In this document: positions 36,864-46,187 of the stretch, in pieces
Numbering within the stretch: the first letter of the stretch is position 1
How the letters are laid out: each line of letters starts with the position of its first letter
NCBI RefSeq assembly: GCF_020687695.1
Contig: NZ_JAJEWL010000002.1
Coordinates: 248,001 to 312,000, forward strand
Origin: Pusillimonas sp. MFBS29
GTDB taxonomy: Bacteria > Pseudomonadota > Gammaproteobacteria > Burkholderiales > Burkholderiaceae_B
Length of the DNA: 64,000 nt
Direction: 5' to 3'
Position numbers and translations under genes: made by a program
The notes under the pieces: generated by a model
Told to the model about the DNA's origin: nothing
The model's input: the letters and a program-made list of their open reading frames with translations, nothing else
Database searches by the model: none

Positions 36864-37760
36864 ATGTCTATTTATTCTCTGTGGGGCGCGCTTGAAATCG
36901 GCCTGATTTTTGGCCTGGTGGCGCTCGGTGTATTCATCTCGTTCCGGGTGCTGCGTTTTCCCGACCTGACCGTGGATGGCAGTTTTCCTCTGGGCGGTGC
37001 AGTAGCCGCCACGCTTATCAGCGCAGGCATGGACCCATTCACGTCGACACTGGTCGCAACCTTCGCAGGCGCCTTCGCCGGTATGGTCACGGGCTGGCTG
37101 AATGTAAAACTCAAGATCATGGATCTGCTGGCCAGTATCCTGATGATGATCGCGCTGTACTCCATAAATCTGCGCATCATGGGCCGGCCTAACGTACCGC
37201 TTATTTCCGAACCCACCGTATTCACCATCCTGCAGCCGGAAGGCTTGAGCGACTTTATCGTTCGTCCCTTGCTGTTGCTGGTGCTGGTCATCGTCATCAA
37301 GCTGGGGCTGGACTGGTATTTCGCGACCAAGGCCGGTCTGGCCATGCGCGCCACAGGATCCAATCCGCGCATGGCGCGTTCCCAGGGTGTTGCGACAGGT
37401 AACCGCGTGCTGGCAGGCATGGGCATCTCGAATGCGCTGTGCGCCCTGGCCGGTGCCTTGTTTGCACAATCACAGGGCGGTGCAGATATTTCCATGGGTA
37501 TAGGCACCATCGTGATCGGCCTGGCCGCTGTGATCGTAGGAGAAAGCATCATGCCGTCGCGTCGTATGGTAGTGCTGACGCTTGCCGTAATCGTGGGTGC
37601 CATACTGTATAGATTCTTTATCGCCCTGGCACTGAATGCCGACTTCGTGGGTTTGAAAGCCCAGGATTTGAATCTGGTGACCGCCGTGCTGGTGACCATT
37701 GCCCTGGTCATCCCTTTGATCAAGCAACGACTACGCGGCAAGAAGCAAGGGGGATACTGA
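36864..37760 (+). CDS. ABC importer permease (TrpY-like, branched-chain type)
   Basis: A 298-aa inner-membrane permease with eight or nine hydrophobic segments of the LivH/BPD_transp_2 type. FRVLRFPDLTVDGSFPLGGA near the N-terminus and the coupling segment AMRATGSNPRMARSQGV (interaction with the ATPase) are clear. It belongs with the binding protein upstream and the ATPase whose ATG comes 1 bp after its stop. The substrate is unknown; TrpXYZ-like systems carry aromatic amino acids. Confidence 0.9.
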   Translation: MSIYSLWGALEIGLIFGLVALGVFISFRVLRFPDLTVDGSFPLGGAVAATLISAGMDPFTSTLVATFAGAFAGMVTGWLNVKLKIMDLLASILMMIALYSINLRIMGRPNVPLISEPTVFTILQPEGLSDFIVRPLLLLVLVIVIKLGLDWYFATKAGLAMRATGSNPRMARSQGVATGNRVLAGMGISNALCALAGALFAQSQGGADISMGIGTIVIGLAAVIVGESIMPSRRMVVLTLAVIVGAILYRFFIALALNADFVGLKAQDLNLVTAVLVTIALVIPLIKQRLRGKKQGGY

Positions 37761-37761
37761 T

Positions 37762-38556
37762 ATGTTGAGCGCCAAGAACCTGCACATTACTTTCAATCCC
37801 GGTACGCCCATAGAAACCCGTGCCTTGCGCGGCATGACGCTCGAGATACCCGCAGGCCAGTTCGTTACCGTCATTGGTTCGAACGGAGCAGGCAAGTCTA
37901 CCTTCCTGAATGCCGTCTCCGGTGATTTGCCCGTAGACGAAGGCAGCATTGTCATCGATGGACAAGATGTCACCCGCCAGCCGGTATGGACACGTGCCGA
38001 GCGTGTTGCGCGGGTATTTCAGGATCCCATGGCCGGCACCTGTGAAGACCTGACCATCGAAGAGAATCTGGCTCTGGCCTCCAGCCGAGGTGAACGCCGT
38101 GGACTCGGCACAGCTGTCAGGAAATCCATGCGTGAAGAGTTTCGGGAGCGCTTGTCCACACTCGGCCTGGGTCTGGAAAACCGCCTGACCGACCGCATAG
38201 GCCTGCTGTCGGGCGGCCAGCGCCAGGCTGTCAGCCTGCTGATGGCTGCTTTGCGTCCTTCGCGCATACTGCTGCTCGACGAACACACCGCGGCGCTCGA
38301 TCCACGCACGGCTCAGTTTGTGCTCGAGCTCACCACCCGTATTGTGGCGGAAAGCAAGCTCACTACCATGATGGTGACCCACAGCATGCGGCAGGCGCTG
38401 GATGTCGGCGAGCGCACGGTCATGTTGCACCAGGGTAATGTCGTACTTGATGTATCGGGGCCGCAGCGCCAGGGGCTGGATGTCCCTGATCTGTTACACA
38501 TGTTTGAGCGTGTTCGTGGCGAAGCACTTTCCGACGACGGTTTGCTGTTAAGTTAG
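37762..38556 (+). CDS. ABC importer ATP-binding protein (TrpZ-like)
   Basis: A 264-aa ATPase with Walker A GSNGAGKST, signature LSGGQRQAVSLLMAAL, Walker B ILLLDEHTAALD (His replacing the usual Pro after Glu, a known variant in this family) and the switch MVTHSMRQAL. It energises the preceding permease. The last gene of the importer operon; a loose inverted repeat (AGCC...GGCT, about 38575-38593) follows but has no T run. Confidence 0.9.
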   Translation: MLSAKNLHITFNPGTPIETRALRGMTLEIPAGQFVTVIGSNGAGKSTFLNAVSGDLPVDEGSIVIDGQDVTRQPVWTRAERVARVFQDPMAGTCEDLTIEENLALASSRGERRGLGTAVRKSMREEFRERLSTLGLGLENRLTDRIGLLSGGQRQAVSLLMAALRPSRILLLDEHTAALDPRTAQFVLELTTRIVAESKLTTMMVTHSMRQALDVGERTVMLHQGNVVLDVSGPQRQGLDVPDLLHMFERVRGEALSDDGLLLS

Positions 38557-38687
38557 GCTGGCGGTTGCAATACAGCCTCCCTGCAGGGTGGCTAATGGCG
38601 CGGTTTTCCATATATACTCACGCTTTAACCTAGTGCCCAGGGCCCGGGGCGGACTCATGAAGTGCCGCGCTGTACAGGAGTTATTGA

Positions 38688-39992
38688 ATGCCTAACCTTA
38701 CACTGCCTACCCGGCGGAAAGGATATGTTGTTGTGCTTGCCGGCCTTCTCGTGCTGGCTGCGTGTGGCGAAAAACCAGAACAGCAGGGGCCGGGCGGCAT
38801 GAAGGTACCGGTCAGCGTAGTGACTGTCGAGCCATCGCGCACCGAAGTCTTTGTCGATCTTCCAGGCCGTGTCCAGGCACTTAAAGATGCTCAAATTCGC
38901 GCTCGTGTCACCGGGATAGTTACCGAGATCAATTTCGAACAGGGCAGCGATGTCAAAGACGGGCAGCTGCTGTTCACAATCGACCCTGCTCCTTATGCTG
39001 CCGAGCGTGCGCAAGCGGTTGCCCAGCTCAAGAGCGCCGAGGCCGACGTGCGTAGCGCACGATTGCTGGCAGATCGCTATGCCAAGCTGATCAAGGCCAA
39101 TGCGGTCAGCCGTCAGGAATACGATAACGCTGTCGCCCGATCGGGCCAGGCAGAGGCCGCAGTTGCTGCTGCCAAGGCCGCGCTGCAAGGTGCCGATATC
39201 AACCTGGGCTATACCAAGGTCACATCTCCTATCGATGGACGTATCGGCCGCTCTATGGTGACCGAAGGTGCGTTGGTCAGTGCGGCCGAAGCCACGCAAA
39301 TGGCGGTGGTCCAGCAGCTCGACAAAGTCTACATCGACGTCACCCGTTCCACCACCGAGCTGGCCGAATTGCGCCGGGCGCTGGCCGACGGCGTGCTGAC
39401 CCAAACGGGCGATGGCAGCCCCGTAGTCCATGCTTTGCTCGAAGATGGTTCAACCTACGACCACGCCGGCAAGTTGCTGTTTTCGGGGGTAACGGTTGAT
39501 CCGGGCACGGGTCAGGTCAGCCTGCGTGCCGAGTTCCCCAATCCTGATCAAATACTTTTGCCTGGCATGTACGTACGTGTACGTATTCCACAAGGTGTGG
39601 ACGACAAGGCCTTGAAGGTTCCGCAGCAGGCCGTTCAGCGCACCGCCGATGGTCTTAGCAGCCTGTTCGTGGTTCGCGATGGCAAGGCGGCGCCCGTGCC
39701 GGTGTCCACAGGCATCATTATCGATGGTCAGACCCTGATCACAAAAGGTCTGAAGGCCGGCGACCAGGTCGTTGTCGAAGGATTCCAGAAAATTCGTCCG
39801 GGTGCGCCGGTACAGGCTATGCCATGGAAACCGGGCGCGCCGGCAGGCGGGCAGGGTGGTGCCGGGCAAGCCCAGCAGGGCGCGCAACCAGGCGCAGCTC
39901 CTGGTAAAGACGGCGGCCAGGCATCCAAAGACGGCGGCCAGGCAACCCCCGCCGACGCCAAGCCTGCTGCCAAATCCGCCGAACAAGGCTGA
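38688..39992 (+). CDS. RND efflux periplasmic adaptor (MexA/AcrA family)
   Basis: A 434-aa membrane-fusion lipoprotein (lipobox LAAC at about residues 22-25) linking the inner-membrane pump to the outer-membrane channel. The order is lipoyl half (QIRARVTGIVTEINFEQGSDV), alpha-hairpin (about 105-175), second lipoyl half (LGYTKVTSPIDGRIGRSMV), beta-barrel and membrane-proximal domain. The last 55 residues are a Gly/Gln/Ala/Lys-rich tail with a duplicated heptamer (KDGGQAS, KDGGQAT). First gene of a complete tripartite operon. A TATACT (38613-38618) upstream is a possible -10. Confidence 0.92.
   Translation: MPNLTLPTRRKGYVVVLAGLLVLAACGEKPEQQGPGGMKVPVSVVTVEPSRTEVFVDLPGRVQALKDAQIRARVTGIVTEINFEQGSDVKDGQLLFTIDPAPYAAERAQAVAQLKSAEADVRSARLLADRYAKLIKANAVSRQEYDNAVARSGQAEAAVAAAKAALQGADINLGYTKVTSPIDGRIGRSMVTEGALVSAAEATQMAVVQQLDKVYIDVTRSTTELAELRRALADGVLTQTGDGSPVVHALLEDGSTYDHAGKLLFSGVTVDPGTGQVSLRAEFPNPDQILLPGMYVRVRIPQGVDDKALKVPQQAVQRTADGLSSLFVVRDGKAAPVPVSTGIIIDGQTLITKGLKAGDQVVVEGFQKIRPGAPVQAMPWKPGAPAGGQGGAGQAQQGAQPGAAPGKDGGQASKDGGQATPADAKPAAKSAEQG
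39906..39947 (+). repeat. 21-bp tandem repeat inside the adaptor gene
   Basis: Two adjacent 21-bp units (39906-39926 and 39927-39947), differing at one base, encode the repeated heptapeptide KDGGQAS/KDGGQAT in the disordered C-terminal tail. Being in frame, copy-number change would lengthen or shorten the tail without a frameshift. Confidence 0.85.
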
Positions 39993-40072
39993 ATTTCAGC
40001 GTCAAGTATGCTAAGGAGCCCGAGTACCTGCCCGGGCTGTGCAGCAAGCCAATGCTAGCAAAGTGAGCACTT

Positions 40073-43000
40073 ATGCCGCAGTTTTTTATTGAACGTCCTG
40101 TATTTGCCTGGGTGATAGCCTTGGCAATTACATTGGCCGGTATCCTGGCTCTGGTCAACATGCCGGTCTCGCAGTATCCCGAGGTTGCCCCACCAACCAT
40201 TTCAATACAGGCAACTTATCCGGGCGCGTCGGCCGACGATGTGTCCAAATCGGTTGCCAGCGTGATCGAGAACGAATTGAACGGCGCCACCGGCCTGCTT
40301 TATTACGAATCGGTCAGCGACTCTTATGGTTCGGCTGAAATCACCGCTACTTTTGCTCCGGGAGTCGATCCCGACCTGGCGCAGGTTGATGTCCAGAACC
40401 GTATTTCAAACATTAGTTCGAAGTTGCCCGCCGCGGTGATGCAGCAGGGGCTCCGGGTCAGTAAAAGTAACTCCAACTTCCTGATGGTGGTGGCTCTGTC
40501 TTCGACAGATGGTTCGCTAGACCAATTTGCCCTGGCTGACTACATCACCCGAAATGTCCAGAACAGCATATCGCGCGTACCTGGTGTAGGTAACTTTCAG
40601 CTTTTTGCCGCGCCGCGTGCCATGCGTATCTGGGTTGACCCGGACAAGCTCACGGGTTTCAACATCAGCATGTCCGAAGTCAATGCTGCCGTCGGATCGC
40701 AGACACAGCTGATTTCAGCAGGCATTCTTGGTTCTCCCCCCAACCCCGACAACCAAAGGGTCTCGGCACCTATCGTGGTCAATGGCGAATTGTCTACGGT
40801 GTCTGAATTCGAAAACATCATACTCAGGTCCAACCCCGATGGCTCCGCTGTCCGCATACGTGACGTGGCCAGGGTAGAGGTTGGTGCCGACAGCTATCAG
40901 TTCGGCGCCAGGCTTAACGGGAAGACCACGGCCGCGTTCGCCGTATCGCTGGCAACCAATGCCAATGCGCTTTCGACGGCCGAAGGCATCAAGACTCAGA
41001 TGGAAGAGCTGTCCAAGTTCTTTCCCGAGAACATCGAATACACCATACCCTACGATACAACGCCCTATGTAGAGATTTCCATCGAGCAGGTCGTGCACAC
41101 GCTGTTCGAGGCCATGGTGCTGGTGTTTGTAGTGATGTTCATTTTTCTTCAGAACGTACGCTATACCCTGATTCCGGCCCTCGTTGTGCCAATTGCCATC
41201 CTGGGCGCCTTTGGCGTCATGCAGGTCATGGGATTCTCCGTCAACGTGCTCTCCATGTTCGCCATGGTGCTGGCCATCGGGATTCTGGTCGATGACGCGA
41301 TTGTCGTGGTCGAGAACGTCGAGCGCATCATGGTGGAAGAAGGGCTCTCGCCCAAGGAAGCCACCAAAAAGGCGATGCCGCAAATCAGTGGCGCAGTGGT
41401 CGGCATGACTCTCGTGCTGGCTACGGTATTCCTGCCACTGGCTTTCATGAGTGGCTCGGTAGGGGTGATTTACCAGCAGTTTTCCGTCGCCATGGCAGTC
41501 TCGATTGCGTTCTCGGGCTTTCTGGCCCTGAGCTTCACGCCCGCGCTGTGCGCAACGATACTCAAGCCTATTCCGAAAGGCTTCCACGAGCAGAAGAAAG
41601 GTTTTTTCGGCTGGTTCAACAGATCTTTCGACAAGGTGACTTCGGGCTACGAGGGCTGGGTTGCACGCAGCCTCAAGCGCAGCGGACGCATGTTGCTGGT
41701 ATATCTGATCCTGGTCATTGCCATGGGCTGGATGTACATGCGCCTGCCCACTTCCTTCCTGCCCGATGAAGACCAGGGCTATGTTATTGCCAACATCGAG
41801 CTGCCTTCGGGTGCGACCGCCAACCGGACCATAGACATCATCAAGAAAGTTGAAGGCTATTTCATGGACCAGCCTCAGATGCAGAACATCGTGACGGTCC
41901 AGGGCTTCAGCTTCAACGGTAATGGCCTGAATTCGGCAATTGCGTTTGTGCCGCTTAAGGATTTTTCCGAACGCAAGGGCGAAAGAGATTCCGCTCAGGC
42001 AATTTCTGCCAAAGCCACACAGACGCTGCTGTTCGGGTTGCCGGACTCTATGGTGTTCTCGGTGATGCCGCCGGCGATTTCCTCGCTGGGCAATGCTTCC
42101 GGCTTCGATTTGCGCCTGCAGGATCGCGGCTCCCAGGGGCACGACGCGCTGATGGCCGCTACCCAGCAACTGCTGCAGGCGGCGAGCCAAAGCCCGATTC
42201 TGGCCGATACCCGCGTGACGGGTCTGGGTGGCGGTCCACAGCTCAAGCTGACCATAGACCGCGAAAAGGCCGCGGCGCTGGGTGTCAGCTTCAGCGAGGC
42301 GGCGAACCTGATCTCGACTGCCATGGGTTCGTCGTTTGTGGCCAAGTTTCCCAATATGGGCTGGATACAGAACGTCTGGGTTCAGGCTGACCAGGATCAC
42401 CGCATGACTGTGGCCGACATCATGAAGCTGAGCGCCATCAACAACCAGGGTGAGACCGTGCCGCTGTCCTCCTTTGTGACCGCAGAGTGGGAGCAGGGTC
42501 CGGTCCAGGTGGTGCGCTATAACAGCTATGAATCGATTCGTATCGGCGGATCTGCGGCGCCGGGCTATTCCACCGGCCAGGCCATGGAAGAAATGCAAAG
42601 GCTGGTCGCCGAGCTTCCGGCTGGCTTTGGCTATGAATGGACGGGTCTGTCTTACCAGGAGAAGCAGGCCGGCAACCAATCCATCTACCTGATGGCTCTG
42701 GCGATGCTCGTGGTCTTCATGGTGCTGGCGGCGTTGTATGAAAGCTGGGCGATACCGGTTTCCGTCATGCTTATGGTGCCGCTGGGCATGCTGGGCGCAG
42801 TGGGTATCGTGACCGCTCTTGGCATGTCCAACGACGTCTACTTTACGGTCGGCATGGTAACGGTGATTGGGTTGGCGGCCAAGAATGCCATTCTGATTGT
42901 CGAATTTGCGAAGGACACCTACGCAGAGGGCGGCAGTCTCATTGCGTCTGCGGTTGAGGCGGCGCGCTTGCGTTTCCGTCCCATACTGATGACATCGTTC

Positions 43001-43270
43001 GCCTTTATTCTGGGCGTGGTGCCGCTGGCCATTGCCACCGGCGCAAGTTCGGCCAGTCAGAATGCAGTGGGCCGGGGCGTTGTAGGCGGGATGTTGGCCG
43101 CCACACCGCTGGCCATGCTGTTCGTGCCAACATTCTTTGTTGTGATCATGGGCCTGTTCAAAGTTAAACCCAAATCGCATGGGTCGCACGCCGCGCCGCT
43201 TACGAACGTTCACCACAACGAATCAACACAATCGGAGCCCCATACTTCGGATAGCGGGGATAAAGCATGA
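40073..43270 (+). CDS. RND multidrug efflux permease (AcrB/MexB family, HAE1)
   Basis: A 1065-aa proton-driven drug exporter with 12 transmembrane helices and two large periplasmic loops. It starts PQFFIERPVFAWVIALAIT. The proton-relay residues are present: the Asp pair in GILVDDAIVVVENVERIM and the Lys in GLAAKNAILIVEFAKD. The length and residues fit multidrug rather than metal RND pumps. The last 35 residues are a hydrophilic His/Ser tail. It overlaps the channel gene by 4 bp and acts with the flanking adaptor and channel. Confidence 0.95.
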   Translation: MPQFFIERPVFAWVIALAITLAGILALVNMPVSQYPEVAPPTISIQATYPGASADDVSKSVASVIENELNGATGLLYYESVSDSYGSAEITATFAPGVDPDLAQVDVQNRISNISSKLPAAVMQQGLRVSKSNSNFLMVVALSSTDGSLDQFALADYITRNVQNSISRVPGVGNFQLFAAPRAMRIWVDPDKLTGFNISMSEVNAAVGSQTQLISAGILGSPPNPDNQRVSAPIVVNGELSTVSEFENIILRSNPDGSAVRIRDVARVEVGADSYQFGARLNGKTTAAFAVSLATNANALSTAEGIKTQMEELSKFFPENIEYTIPYDTTPYVEISIEQVVHTLFEAMVLVFVVMFIFLQNVRYTLIPALVVPIAILGAFGVMQVMGFSVNVLSMFAMVLAIGILVDDAIVVVENVERIMVEEGLSPKEATKKAMPQISGAVVGMTLVLATVFLPLAFMSGSVGVIYQQFSVAMAVSIAFSGFLALSFTPALCATILKPIPKGFHEQKKGFFGWFNRSFDKVTSGYEGWVARSLKRSGRMLLVYLILVIAMGWMYMRLPTSFLPDEDQGYVIANIELPSGATANRTIDIIKKVEGYFMDQPQMQNIVTVQGFSFNGNGLNSAIAFVPLKDFSERKGERDSAQAISAKATQTLLFGLPDSMVFSVMPPAISSLGNASGFDLRLQDRGSQGHDALMAATQQLLQAASQSPILADTRVTGLGGGPQLKLTIDREKAAALGVSFSEAANLISTAMGSSFVAKFPNMGWIQNVWVQADQDHRMTVADIMKLSAINNQGETVPLSSFVTAEWEQGPVQVVRYNSYESIRIGGSAAPGYSTGQAMEEMQRLVAELPAGFGYEWTGLSYQEKQAGNQSIYLMALAMLVVFMVLAALYESWAIPVSVMLMVPLGMLGAVGIVTALGMSNDVYFTVGMVTVIGLAAKNAILIVEFAKDTYAEGGSLIASAVEAARLRFRPILMTSFAFILGVVPLAIATGASSASQNAVGRGVVGGMLAATPLAMLFVPTFFVVIMGLFKVKPKSHGSHAAPLTNVHHNESTQSEPHTSDSGDKA

Positions 43271-44760
43271 GTTCACGAGGACTTCGACTAGCAGCCCTGC
43301 CAGTGCTTGTTTCACTGGCATTGGCAGGCTGCTCGCTTGCACCCAAATATGAGCGGCCGGCCATGCCCGTGCCAGACCAGTATCCGGGTAGCGGGGCGAT
43401 GAGTAATACCGGTCCGAACAGTGCCAGTACCGTATCGCCCCAGGTTCAAAGCAGCGCCGACCTGGGCTGGAGCGAGTTTTTTACTGATCCGCGGCTGCAG
43501 TCGCTGATCAGTCTGGCTCTGACCAATAACCGCGATTTGCGCATTGCCGTGGAGCGCGTGCAGGAAGCGCATGCGCAGTATGGCATTGCCGACAGCGAGC
43601 GCTTGCCCACCATAGGCGCCGGCGCCAATGCGCAGATCACGCATAATCCTGAAAACCTGCGCACGAGTCCCGATGCCGACAGCGTCACGCGTTATTACCA
43701 GGCCGGTGTAGGCATGACGGCGTTCGAGCTGGATTTCTTCGGCAGGGTGCGGAATCTGTCGGAAGCGGCTTTCCAGCAATACCTGGCTACGGAACAAGCC
43801 AGCCGCACCGTGCATATCAATCTGGTTGCACAGGTTGCCGAGGCTTATTTCCGTTTGCGCACCACCCAGCAGCTCAAAGCCCTGATGGAAAGTACGCAGA
43901 AGTCGCGCCGCAACACGCTGGATCTGGTCCAGGCACGCTACGATGGCGGAGTCGCTTCCGCGCTTGACCTGAATCAGGCCCGTGCCCAGTTCGATACGGT
44001 CAGGGCCGACCTGATGGCCATTGAGCGCGCCGAATCGCAGGCCCGCAATGCCTTGACGCTGCTTTTGGGTACACAGATTCCCGATGACCTGCCCACTCCA
44101 GCCGTGTTCGGCCGTGATCAGGTCCTGGCCGCCATTCCGGTTGGATTGCCCTCTGAGTTGCTGGAGCGTCGCCCGGACATTATCGGTGCCGAGAACGCTC
44201 TGCTGGCTGCCAATGCCAATATCGGAGCGGCAAGGGCGGCGTTCTTTCCCACGATATCCATAACCGGGCTGCTGGGTTTTGCCAGTCCGCAGTTGGGCGG
44301 GCTGTTCGGTTCCAGCCAGGATTTCTGGCAATTTTCGCCGCAGCTGACTGTTCCCATCTTTTCGGGTGGTGTAGCAGGCAACCTGGATCTGGCCAAGGCA
44401 CGCAGCAATATCGCTGTTGCACAGTACGAAAAAACCATACAAACGGCATTTCGTGAAGTGGCCGATGCTTTGGCCGGTGAAGCAACCTATAGCGGGCAGA
44501 TCGAGGCCTTGCGTGCACTCGAGGCGTCTGCCCAGGAAACGCTGCGGTTGGCCAAGTTGCGCTACGAAACAGGCATAGACAGCTTCCTGCAGGTGCAGAC
44601 TGCCGAGGTCGATCTGTACACGACGCAACAAAGCTTCCTGCAGACAGGTATGGATTCGCTGCTTAACAGGGTTGAGCTTTACAAGGCCCTGGGTGGCGGC
44701 TGGCTTGAGGACTCGGCGCCGGCTCAGGCGTCCGACAATACAGGAAGTAAGGCAAAATGA
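43267..44760 (+). CDS. Outer-membrane efflux channel lipoprotein (OprM/NodT family)
   Basis: A 497-aa TolC-like channel with an N-terminal lipobox ([13 protein letters not shown]; Cys at about residue 22). Two repeats of the OEP domain are evident, with matching halves around [19 protein letters not shown] and [19 protein letters not shown], and coiled periplasmic helices ([39 protein letters not shown]). It completes the tripartite pump. Start and stop overlap the permease and pdxJ (ATGA at each junction). Confidence 0.94.
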   Translation: MSSRGLRLAALPVLVSLALAGCSLAPKYERPAMPVPDQYPGSGAMSNTGPNSASTVSPQVQSSADLGWSEFFTDPRLQSLISLALTNNRDLRIAVERVQEAHAQYGIADSERLPTIGAGANAQITHNPENLRTSPDADSVTRYYQAGVGMTAFELDFFGRVRNLSEAAFQQYLATEQASRTVHINLVAQVAEAYFRLRTTQQLKALMESTQKSRRNTLDLVQARYDGGVASALDLNQARAQFDTVRADLMAIERAESQARNALTLLLGTQIPDDLPTPAVFGRDQVLAAIPVGLPSELLERRPDIIGAENALLAANANIGAARAAFFPTISITGLLGFASPQLGGLFGSSQDFWQFSPQLTVPIFSGGVAGNLDLAKARSNIAVAQYEKTIQTAFREVADALAGEATYSGQIEALRALEASAQETLRLAKLRYETGIDSFLQVQTAEVDLYTTQQSFLQTGMDSLLNRVELYKALGGGWLEDSAPAQASDNTGSKAK

Positions 44761-45476
44761 TTCAGTTGGGTGTGAACATCGATCACGTGGCCACGCTGCG
44801 GCAGCAACGCCATACCAGCTATCCTGATCCCATCCAGGCTGCGCTGCGCGCTGAAGACGCGGGCGCCGATGCCATCACCCTGCATCTGCGCGAGGATAGG
44901 CGCCATATACAGGATGCCGACGTATATGCAATGCGCCCCGTGCTGCGTACGCGCATGAATCTTGAGTGCGCGATTACCCCCGAGATGCTGACGATTGCTT
45001 GCAAGGTTCAGCCGCATGATGTCTGCCTCGTGCCAGAAAAGCGCAGTGAATTGACGACCGAGGGCGGGCTCGATGTGCGGGGCCAGTTCCCGCTGGTCAA
45101 GGGTGCCGTGACACAATTGCAAGATGCCGGCATCCGGGTATCGCTTTTCATAGACCCCGAAGCAGAGCAGATTGATGCGGCCTTCCAGGCCGGCGCCACC
45201 GTCATTGAGCTTCACACAGGCGGCTATTCCGACGCGGCCGACGAGGCAGCCGTTGAGTTTGAGCTCGCGCGTCTGCGCGCCGGAGTGGCGCAAGGCCTGA
45301 GGCACGGCATGCGGGTGAATGCGGGCCATGGACTGCACTACGAAAATGTGCAGGCTATCGTAGCCATTCCCGGTATATCCGAATTGAACATCGGTCACGC
45401 GATTGTGGCGCGTGCCGTTTTCGATGGCTGGGAAAAGGCCGTGCGCGATATGAAGGCATTGCTGAGCCGTAGATAG
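44757..45476 (+). CDS. pdxJ: Pyridoxine 5'-phosphate synthase
   Basis: A 239-aa TIM-barrel enzyme that condenses 1-deoxyxylulose-5-phosphate with 3-amino-2-oxopropyl phosphate in vitamin B6 synthesis. Family blocks are [55 protein letters not shown] and [12 protein letters not shown]. The start overlaps the efflux-channel stop, so it is read from the efflux transcript unless an internal promoter exists. The usual neighbours recO or acpS are missing. A short hairpin follows. Confidence 0.96.
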   Translation: MIQLGVNIDHVATLRQQRHTSYPDPIQAALRAEDAGADAITLHLREDRRHIQDADVYAMRPVLRTRMNLECAITPEMLTIACKVQPHDVCLVPEKRSELTTEGGLDVRGQFPLVKGAVTQLQDAGIRVSLFIDPEAEQIDAAFQAGATVIELHTGGYSDAADEAAVEFELARLRAGVAQGLRHGMRVNAGHGLHYENVQAIVAIPGISELNIGHAIVARAVFDGWEKAVRDMKALLSRR

Positions 45477-45498
45477 CTTACTCTGGTATAAGAGTAAG
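45477..45498. terminator. Hairpin after pdxJ
   Basis: A perfect 8-bp stem (CTTACTCT 45477-45484, loop GGTATA, AGAGTAAG 45491-45498) begins directly at the pdxJ stop. There is no T tract, so it may stabilise or process the mRNA rather than terminate. Confidence 0.5.
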
Positions 45499-45526
45499 TC
45501 ATGTGATTCAAACAGGAAGCTTACTA

Positions 45527-46102
45527 ATGTCTGCAACGGCTCTAGACTATCTTTTATCCCGGCGCTCATGCAAGTTTGTCCAGGCTCCCGGGCCCAATGA
45601 AGACGAACTCGCACAGATTTTGCAGGCGGCCATGTCGGCACCTGATCATGGACAGCTTCGGCCCTGGCGCTTTACCCTGATCCGCCAGGAATCCATCGGT
45701 CGTTTTGCTGACCTGGCAATGGCGTCGATCAAGGCTGCCGGTCTGCCGCTGACCCCTGAAAAAGAAACCAGCACGCGTAACTGGCTGTCCCGGGTTCCGC
45801 TATTGATTGCCGTGGCATGTCGTCTTGATCATTCCAATACCAAGATACCGGAACATGAGCGTATGCTGGCCACAGGCGCCGCAGTCACCAATATTCTGAA
45901 TGCGGCCCACATGCTGGGCTATGGGGCTTTCTGGAGTACCGGTATTGGTACCTATGTGGAAGAAGTAGCCGAGGCTCTGGGTTACGATAGTCTGGACTAT
46001 CGTTTCATGGGGTATGTCGCGCTCGGTACGCCCATCAGTGCGCCGCAGTTGCTGGCCAGGCCGGATCACGGCGAGTTTGTGAACACCTGGACGGGTAACT
46101 GA
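45527..46102 (+). CDS. Nitroreductase-family protein (YdjA-like)
   Basis: A 191-aa FMN-dependent nitroreductase-fold enzyme. It opens with LLSRRSCKFVQAPGPNEDEL (FMN phosphate contact Arg-Arg-Ser), then MSAPDHGQLRPWRF and the C-terminal block GYGAFWSTG and VALGTP. Small single-domain members like E. coli YdjA (183 aa) reduce nitroaromatics or quinones with NAD(P)H; the natural substrate is unknown. ATG 45527 with an AGGAAG site is preferred to GTG 45503. Confidence 0.88.
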   Translation: MSATALDYLLSRRSCKFVQAPGPNEDELAQILQAAMSAPDHGQLRPWRFTLIRQESIGRFADLAMASIKAAGLPLTPEKETSTRNWLSRVPLLIAVACRLDHSNTKIPEHERMLATGAAVTNILNAAHMLGYGAFWSTGIGTYVEEVAEALGYDSLDYRFMGYVALGTPISAPQLLARPDHGEFVNTWTGN

Positions 46103-46187
46103 GGTCTGCGTTTCTTGCAAGATCATGGTCTTGTGATGCGCGTTGAGCAGCGGCGCCTGCCTTGAACTTATTACCGGAGCACGCGCA

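Noticed and set aside
40715-43216. An 833-codon open frame on the minus strand opposite the RND permease gene.
   Set aside because: It is exactly antisense to a gene with intact RND motifs, is rich in His/Arg/Gln as expected for reverse-complement reading of biased codons, and has no recognisable domain.
43312-44631. A 439-codon minus-strand frame opposite the efflux channel gene.
   Set aside because: Antisense shadow of a clear OprM-type channel; composition is unlike real proteins here.
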